From: UBA2773 sp964458715
GTDB lineage: Bacteria; Patescibacteriota; Minisyncoccia; Moranbacterales; DUUL01
Length of the DNA stretch: 42,635 nucleotides
Reading direction: 5' to 3'
Assembly (NCBI GenBank): GCA_964458715.1
Contig: CAYWJP010000003.1
Coordinates: 1-42,635 of the forward strand
Of the stretch, positions 38,026 through 42,635 are shown one piece after another. Numbering within the stretch: the stretch's first letter is position 1; the number at the start of each line of letters is the position of its first letter. The position numbers and the translations under genes were made by a program. The notes below the pieces were generated by a model. It did no database searches. It was not told the DNA's origin and saw only the letters and a program-made list of their open reading frames with translations.

Positions 38026-38583
38026 ATGAGCATTGAAAATATTGATGATTTAGAATTAAATTTCGAAGAAGTCGTGGAACAATACCAATCTGATTTAAGG
38101 AAAATGAAAACTGGAAGAGCCAACACTGGCTTAGTTGAAGATATCCAGGTTGATTATTTTGGCGTTCGAACTCCTTTGATTCATATGGCTACCATTAACA
38201 TTTTAGACGCTAAAACTATTGAAATTTCTCCTTGGAATAAAGATCAAATTAAGGAAATTCAAAAAGCGATTAGCAAATCAGAATTAGGTTTAAATCCGAG
38301 CGAAGATGGAAATGTAATTCGGATTATTATGCCTTCTATGACTGAAGAGCGAAGATTGGAATTAGTTAAACAATTGGGAAAGAAAACCGAAGAAATGAAG
38401 ATCAGAATAAGAAGGTATCGAGAGGAATTTTGGGGTGGAGTTCAAAACAAAGAAAGACAGGGAGAAATATCAGAAGATGAAAAATTTAAAGCCAAGGATG
38501 ATTTGCAGAAATTAATAGATGAATATAATAAGAAATTGGATGAAATTGAGGCTAAAAAAGAGCAGGATTTGATGCAGGTATAA
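38026..38583 (+). CDS. frr: Ribosome-recycling factor
   Basis: 185 residues, full length. Family blocks: LRKMKTGRANTGLVEDIQVDYFG, PLIHMATINILDAKTIEISPW, LGLNPSEDGNVIRIIMPSMT, EERRLELVKQLGKKTEEMK and the C-terminal KDDLQKLIDEYNKKLDEIEAKKE. RRF with EF-G splits the post-termination ribosome. pyrH/tsf, its usual neighbours, are absent. Confidence 0.97.
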   Translation: MSIENIDDLELNFEEVVEQYQSDLRKMKTGRANTGLVEDIQVDYFGVRTPLIHMATINILDAKTIEISPWNKDQIKEIQKAISKSELGLNPSEDGNVIRIIMPSMTEERRLELVKQLGKKTEEMKIRIRRYREEFWGGVQNKERQGEISEDEKFKAKDDLQKLIDEYNKKLDEIEAKKEQDLMQV

Positions 38584-38764
38584 GGGAGTTAGAAAGTTAG
38601 AAAGTTTGTAAAGTTCAGAAAGTTTACCCTGTTAAAAAATTTTTAAATTAAGCTAAGATTATTTAATTGGGTGAATAAAGTCCTTAAAGTTAGTAAAGTC
38701 ATTAAAGTCTGTAAAGTCATTAAAGTCTGTAAAGTTTTTAAAGTTGAAAAATTAAAAATTCAAA
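38584..38764 (+). repeat. Family 2 hairpin and 9-bp tandem repeats between frr and rseP
   Basis: AAAGTTTACCC (38619-38629) ... GGGTGAATAAAGT (38669-38681) brackets a stem ACCC-TG-TTAAA/TTTAA-TT-GGGT. It is followed by eight 9-bp units of the type TTAAAGTCT/GTAAAGTCA (38675-38746), alternating to give an 18-bp period. Similar AGAAAGTT units (about 38588-38625) precede the hairpin. Confidence 0.75.
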
Positions 38765-39943
38765 ATGACAACTTTTATAATATTTATTTTAATATTGGGG
38801 TTATTAGTCCTTGTTCACGAACTGGGGCATTTTATAGTAGCTAAAAGAAACGGAGTGCCTTCTGATGAATTTGGATTTGGTTTTCCTCCGAGAATTCTTG
38901 GGACTTACAAAGATAAAAAAGGACAGAGACGTTGGGTTTTCGGAAATCGAGAAGTGGACGAATCTTCAAAAGATAAAGATGAAACCGTTTATTCTATCAA
39001 TTTAATTCCTTTGGGCGGATTTGTAAAAATTAGAGGAGAAGACGAAGAAAAAGTTGCTAAGGATCCTAAGAGCTTTGTAAATCAATCGGCTTGGGTAAGA
39101 TTTAAAATCCTTTTTGCAGGAGTTTTGATGAATTTTATTCTAGCTATATTTTTATTTTCCATCGCCTTTCAGATTGGACTGCCTGAATCAATTAATGATA
39201 ATAATCAAGCCAGCGACGCCAAACTTCAAATTGCTCAGGTAGCACAGAGTACGCCGGCTGAAGAAATGGGTTTAGAAATGGGTGATGAAGTAATTTCTGT
39301 GATTGAATCAGATGGAAAAATTATAGCCATAAACACCATTTCTAGATTTCAAAAAATTACAAAAAATAACAAAGGACAGGAAATTTCCATCAAAGTCAAA
39401 AGAGCCAAGAGTAAAGGCTTGTTGACTCTAAAAACCACCATCAGAGAAGAAGCTCCAGAAAATCAAGGACTATTGGGAGTTCAATTAGTTCGGACTACTT
39501 TTGTTAAGTATGGATTTTTTGAATCAATTTGGTTAGCTACTCAAACTACTTTTTCAATGGTAATTGCTATTGTCGCCTTTTTAGTGGATATGATAATCAA
39601 ACTTTTTACTGCTGAAACTATTTCTGCCGACGTAGCCGGTCCGGTTGGAATTGCAGTGATGACAGGAAAAATGGCTCAATTAGGCTTAGCCTATATTTTA
39701 CAGTTCATGGCTTTATTATCAGTCAATTTAGCAGTAATTAATCTTTTGCCTTTTCCGGCTTTAGACGGTGGAAGAATTTTTTTCCTAATAATCGAAAAAA
39801 TCAAAGGATCACCTTTGAATAGAAAAGTAGAAGGAACTGTTAACGCGGTTGGATTTTTTGCTTTGATTGCTTTGATGGTGTTTATTACTGTTAAAGATTT
39901 TGCTAATTTTGAGATAATAGACAAAATAAAAAATATATTGTAG
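38765..39943 (+). CDS. rseP: Site-2 intramembrane metalloprotease, RseP family (M50)
   Basis: 392 residues. The first membrane helix carries HELGH (about 18-22), the zinc and catalytic Glu motif. A PDZ domain (about 145-225) has VAQSTPAEEMGLEMGDEVIS. The second active-site helix holds LLPFPALDGGRIFF (zinc-ligand Asp). Four membrane segments in all. RseP-type enzymes cleave membrane-anchored regulators and leftover signal peptides. An insert of about 35 charged residues (KDKKGQRRWVFGNREVDESS on) follows the first helix. No anti-sigma factor is visible nearby. Confidence 0.93.
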   Translation: MTTFIIFILILGLLVLVHELGHFIVAKRNGVPSDEFGFGFPPRILGTYKDKKGQRRWVFGNREVDESSKDKDETVYSINLIPLGGFVKIRGEDEEKVAKDPKSFVNQSAWVRFKILFAGVLMNFILAIFLFSIAFQIGLPESINDNNQASDAKLQIAQVAQSTPAEEMGLEMGDEVISVIESDGKIIAINTISRFQKITKNNKGQEISIKVKRAKSKGLLTLKTTIREEAPENQGLLGVQLVRTTFVKYGFFESIWLATQTTFSMVIAIVAFLVDMIIKLFTAETISADVAGPVGIAVMTGKMAQLGLAYILQFMALLSVNLAVINLLPFPALDGGRIFFLIIEKIKGSPLNRKVEGTVNAVGFFALIALMVFITVKDFANFEIIDKIKNIL

Positions 39944-40075
39944 TTAGAAAGTTTACCCTGTTAAATAATTTTAAAAAAATTTTAAAATTAAGCTAAGCTT
40001 ATTTAACTGGGTGAATAAAGTCAAAAGTTCATAAAGTATTCTTAATACTTGATACTAATAGCTTAATATTATTTT
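39944..40075 (+). repeat. Family 2 hairpin between rseP and the ROK gene
   Basis: AAAGTTTACCCTGTTAAATAA (39949-39969) and TTATTTAACTGGGTGAATAAA (39999-40019): ACCCTGTTAAATAA/TTATTTAACTGGGT pairs in 13 of 14. A second small hairpin AAGTATT-CTT-AATACTT lies at 40034-40050. Confidence 0.75.
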
Positions 40076-40951
40076 ATGACAGAAAAATTTATTTGTTTTG
40101 ATATCGGAGGAACTAAAATTTTCAAAAGCGTAGTTGAGATCGATTTTAGTCGAAGGAAATTTGAATTTTTGGATTCGAAAACAATCGAAAATCCAATCGA
40201 TGCCGAAAAAATTGAAAAAATTGTAACCGATTATTGTCAACAAAATCAAACTAAATTTGAAACTAATAAAGTCGCTATATCAACTGCCAGATTAATTGAT
40301 CCAGTTAATTTAAAAATTTTCCAAGTTGATAATATTTATGGCGTAGAAGAATTTAGCTTCAAATTTTTAAAAGAAATTGGGTTTCAAGTGGTAATGGAGA
40401 ATGATGGAGAAGCTTTCGTTTTGGGTGAATACTATTTTGATGGAAACGAAGACAAACAGGGATTATTGACTTTAACTTTAGGGACTGGCATAGGGGGCGG
40501 TTTTATTAATTCAGAGGGGCAAGTCTTACGAGGCAAAGATAATTCAACTACTGAATTCAGCCACATTAAAATGTCTATTAATGGAAAGTGGGAACGTTGG
40601 GAAGATATTTCAGCTGGGCGAGGTATAGAAAAAATGTATTTAGAAAAAACTGGAAAAAACAAAAAAACCAAAGAAATTTTTGCTGAAGTTGAAAGTAGCG
40701 AGGAAGCTCGGGTAGTAATTGAAAAAGCCCAAGAATATTTTAGTTATGGGATTGCTAATTTAATTAATATTTTCAATCCTGAAAAAATCGTTTTTGGGGG
40801 AAGTCTCTCCTCTCAGAAGATTTTTATAGAAAAGGCCGTTGAGATCTCTCAAATAAGTATTTTTAATCAAAGAGCTATTCCAGAGTGGTCAATTTCTGAA
40901 TTGAAAGAAGAAATGAATGTTCTTGGAGTTTGTGCGTTGTATTATGTTTAA
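40076..40951 (+). CDS. ROK-family sugar kinase-like protein
   Basis: 291 residues. ATP-binding phosphate-1 motif FDIGGTKIFKS (about 8-18), phosphate-2 motif TLGTGIGGGFI (about 133-143), SAGRGIEKMY and IFNPEKIVFGGSLS (adenosine region). The catalytic Asp is in VVMENDGEAFVLGE (about 108). The ROK zinc motif (GHxxx...CxCGxxGCxE) is replaced by FSHIKMSINGKWERWEDIS, without any cysteine. Sugar specificity cannot be read; ROK members include glucokinase, ManNAc kinase and regulators, but there is no DNA-binding domain here. Confidence 0.88.
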   Translation: MTEKFICFDIGGTKIFKSVVEIDFSRRKFEFLDSKTIENPIDAEKIEKIVTDYCQQNQTKFETNKVAISTARLIDPVNLKIFQVDNIYGVEEFSFKFLKEIGFQVVMENDGEAFVLGEYYFDGNEDKQGLLTLTLGTGIGGGFINSEGQVLRGKDNSTTEFSHIKMSINGKWERWEDISAGRGIEKMYLEKTGKNKKTKEIFAEVESSEEARVVIEKAQEYFSYGIANLINIFNPEKIVFGGSLSSQKIFIEKAVEISQISIFNQRAIPEWSISELKEEMNVLGVCALYYV

Positions 40952-40989
40952 GAGTCTATAAAGTTCATAAAGTCAGAAAGTGAAAAGTG

Positions 40990-41060
40990 GAAAGTTTACC
41001 CTTTTAAATAAGCCTTGCTTAATTTAATCTTCAATTAAATTATTCAACAGGGTGAATAAA
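40990..41060 (+). repeat. Family 2 hairpin behind the ROK gene
   Basis: AAAGTTTACCC (40991-41001) ... GGGTGAATAAAGT (41050-41062). The interior differs from the other two copies and contains its own hairpin AATTTAAT-CTTCA-ATTAAATT (about 41020-41041). Confidence 0.7.
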
Positions 41061-41062
41061 GT

Positions 41063-41092
41063 AAAAAACGGCTGGCAGGCCGTTTTTTTGAG
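41063..41092. terminator. Bidirectional terminator between convergent genes
   Basis: AAAACGGC (41065-41072), loop TGGCAG, GCCGTTTT (41079-41086), with As on the left and Ts on the right. It can end transcription both from the ROK gene and from the minus-strand gene. Confidence 0.85.
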
Positions 41093-41120
41093 GATCAAAA
41101 CCCTCTATGACAAATTTGTG

Positions 41121-42257
41121 CTAGGCGTTAGGAATTTCTACCTCTTCAAATTTTTCGTAATACATTTCTACATCGCTAATCCATTTTTCAACGCTGTAAT
41201 CAGAATGTCCAGCGCAACTAGATCCACATTTCCAAATAACCATTTCTTCGGGGGTATCAATATCAGCTTTAACTAAATCATTAATTCTCCTAGAGACAGT
41301 TTCAACGGCGTCTTTGGGACTATCAAAACAAGTGTGTCCTCCACTCCCCATTCGTTCTCTGATGCCACGGTATCCCCAGTAATTATAACAATCTTCACCA
41401 TTCAAAACTGGGACTCTTCGTCCGAGGTTACTTTCTTTTTTAGCAATAGCTACCATGAAAGCGGCTACCCGATTGTCTAACTGGGCAATTAAAGGAGTCA
41501 TTTTCTTCATTGGGCTACCATCAACAATTTTATTAATTTCATCTTCCAAATCTTCCTGCTTAACTTTCTCAAATTGTTTTAAAGTATCCATAACGAATGT
41601 CTCCAATTCTTCTCCTGATTCTTCGGATTTCTGTTCGGTGATTTTCCCCAAAACCTTAGTTTGAGCCTGAGCAGCTTGTTGAATGGTTTGATTTTGAGCT
41701 TGGGTTAATTCATAGGCGATTTTTTCGTTAGCATCATTTTGGATAAAAAAGGAAAAACTCATGGTTAACAAAAACAAAAAGGAAGTTGCCATGGCAAAAG
41801 ATTTGTTTTTGATAAAAGTATTTTCCCAATCAAAATTTTTGATATTAGCAAAATCTTTAAGTAATTGCGGAGATTTCAGCTTTGGTTTATTGATAGCAAA
41901 TTCAATTTCAGAAACCTCTTGCTTATCAAAAATTAGTCTATTCTGTTGATCCCGAACAACTTCTTTGAAGAATTTTTCTGGTTGAAAGTTATCCATTAAT
42001 ACTAATTTTTTAACTCGCAAAACAGACCAACAACCTTTTTTGATATGAAGTTTTTTGTAAGGATTAACAAAGTCTGTTCTCAATCCATCTACAAAGTAGT
42101 CTTTTTTATTTTTACCAAACAAAACAGTCTCACCTTGAGTGGAATTCTTTATCTTCTTTATCCATTTTTGAGCATCGTCTTTGCTTTCAAATAAACGTCG
42201 ATAATCAGGTTTATTATTTTCGTCAATGACACAATAATATTCCTTTTTTAATTTCAT
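41121..42257 (-). CDS. Membrane-anchored lysozyme-like protein
   Basis: 378 residues on the minus strand. The N-terminal 150 residues are soluble, with WSVLRVKKLVLM and a DUF-like fold I cannot name. One membrane segment (about 153-173, MATSFLFLLTMSFSFFI) follows. A Gln/Ala-rich coiled-coil-like stretch (about 175-210) leads to an external domain. That has AAFMVAIAKKESNLGRRVPV, NYWGYRG, HTCFDSPKDAVETVSRRIND and WKCGSSCAG, a lysozyme/transglycosylase-like pattern with a candidate catalytic Glu in KKESN (about 274) and four cysteines, possibly two disulfides. A peptidoglycan-cleaving role is likely but unproven. Confidence 0.75.
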   Translation of the reverse strand: MKLKKEYYCVIDENNKPDYRRLFESKDDAQKWIKKIKNSTQGETVLFGKNKKDYFVDGLRTDFVNPYKKLHIKKGCWSVLRVKKLVLMDNFQPEKFFKEVVRDQQNRLIFDKQEVSEIEFAINKPKLKSPQLLKDFANIKNFDWENTFIKNKSFAMATSFLFLLTMSFSFFIQNDANEKIAYELTQAQNQTIQQAAQAQTKVLGKITEQKSEESGEELETFVMDTLKQFEKVKQEDLEDEINKIVDGSPMKKMTPLIAQLDNRVAAFMVAIAKKESNLGRRVPVLNGEDCYNYWGYRGIRERMGSGGHTCFDSPKDAVETVSRRINDLVKADIDTPEEMVIWKCGSSCAGHSDYSVEKWISDVEMYYEKFEEVEIPNA

Positions 42258-42321
42258 ATTTTATTTTACGGAATTTTTATTTTCTGATTTTATAGGGACA
42301 ACTCCTTTTATACTTATAAAT

Positions 42322-42349
42322 ATTTTAGCTCTTTGAAAAATAGTGTCAA
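42322..42349 (-). promoter_or_regulatory. Promoter of the minus-strand lysozyme-like gene
   Basis: Read on the minus strand: -35 TTGACA (complement of 42344-42349), 16-bp spacer, -10 TAAAAT (complement of 42322-42327). It lies about 65 nt before the ATG at 42257. Confidence 0.7.
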
Positions 42350-42508
42350 GTAAATTTAAGGAAAGTTATGAACAATTTAGTTTAGTCAATTAGTGATTGG
42401 GGGGTTAGTTAATTGGGGATATTTGAGTTGAGAATGTTTTTTATAGTTAAAGTTGAATTAAAGGTTTTTTAAATTAAAATTGTAAAATTTATTTCAGAAG
42501 CTTTTCTC

Positions 42509-42537
42509 TTGATTGAGCTTAATGTTTATGGTATTAT
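42509..42537 (+). promoter_or_regulatory. Promoter of tRNA-Glu
   Basis: -35 TTGATT (42509-42514), 17-bp spacer, -10 TATTAT (42532-42537). Start expected about 42544, 18 nt before the mature tRNA 5' end. Confidence 0.7.
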
Positions 42538-42561
42538 TTCTTTTGTTGCTAGTATCTTATT

Positions 42562-42633
42562 GGCCCCATCGTCTAGTGGTTAGGACATCAGGTTTTCATC
42601 CTGACAACCGGAGTTCGATTCTCCGTGGGGTCA
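42562..42633 (+). tRNA. tRNA-Glu (anticodon TTC)
   Basis: Complete cloverleaf: acceptor GGCCCCA/TGGGGTC, D-arm with GTCTAGTGGTTAGGAC, anticodon stem TCAGG/CCTGA around loop TTTTCAT (anticodon TTC), T-arm CGGAG-TTCGATT-CTCCG, discriminator A at 42633. The next bases are CA, so CCA is not encoded and must be added. With GatCA present, Glu-tRNA chemistry via transamidation is in place. Confidence 0.95.
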
Positions 42634-42635
42634 CA

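Noticed and set aside
38675..38746. CRISPR-like array
   Set aside because: Units are 9 bp with no unique spacers and no cas genes in the window. It is a simple tandem repeat.

Overview
The window is 42.6 kb of a very AT-rich bacterial chromosome with short intergenic spaces, almost all genes on the + strand, and frequent TTG/GTG starts without Shine-Dalgarno sequences. The gene content points to the Candidate Phyla Radiation (Patescibacteria). The ribosomal cluster has no rpmD (L30) between rpsE and rplO, the ribosomal proteins carry short lysine-rich tails, and several membrane proteins are of types typical of that group. TGA ends two of the genes, so the standard bacterial code is used. I cannot assign a phylum within the radiation from this alone.

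Layout. 1-2.7 kb: end of an unidentified gene, rpsU, yqeY-like, ybeY, mreB. 2.9-5.2 kb: an alanyl-tRNA synthetase with a complete ITPase (Ham1/RdgB) domain inserted in the middle. 5.4-10.3 kb: small zinc ribbon protein, HAD hydrolase, ligA, gatC, gatA. 10.5-15.2 kb: YraN nuclease, a winged-helix/nucleotidyltransferase-like protein and envelope genes (membrane protein, large GT2 synthase, PH-domain membrane protein). 15.4-18.9 kb: dnaJ, a two-receiver response regulator, scpA, scpB. 18.9-22.4 kb: D,D-carboxypeptidase, mraY, lipid-linked GT2. 22.6-34.3 kb: rplU, then the S10 and spc ribosomal clusters ending in secY. 34.9-41.0 kb: membrane protein, an HtrA-like protein that has lost its whole catalytic triad, a seven-Asp-box lipoprotein, frr, an RseP-type site-2 protease and a ROK kinase. 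On the minus strand at 41.1-42.3 kb lies a membrane-anchored lysozyme-like protein. The window closes with tRNA-Glu(TTC).

Functionally this is mostly core machinery: translation (ribosomal proteins, AlaRS, GatCA, RRF, YbeY, tRNA-Glu), DNA maintenance (LigA, ScpAB) and envelope growth (MreB, MraY, carboxypeptidase, glycosyltransferases, SecY, RseP).

Two things stand out. First, the AlaRS-ITPase fusion. Second, a dispersed intergenic repeat family of about ten copies, mostly directly behind stop codons. Each copy has a conserved interior with a small central hairpin whose stem changes on both sides together. In the best copies the outer arms are perfect 16-bp inverted repeats that are unique to that copy and reach into the stop codon of the upstream gene. 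A second, smaller hairpin family (ACCC...GGGT) sits behind frr, rseP and the ROK gene. Promoters with good -35/-10 boxes were found before alaS, the zinc-ribbon gene, the HAD gene, yraN, the small membrane gene at 14.4 kb, dnaJ, the response regulator, rplU, rpsJ, the minus-strand gene and tRNA-Glu.
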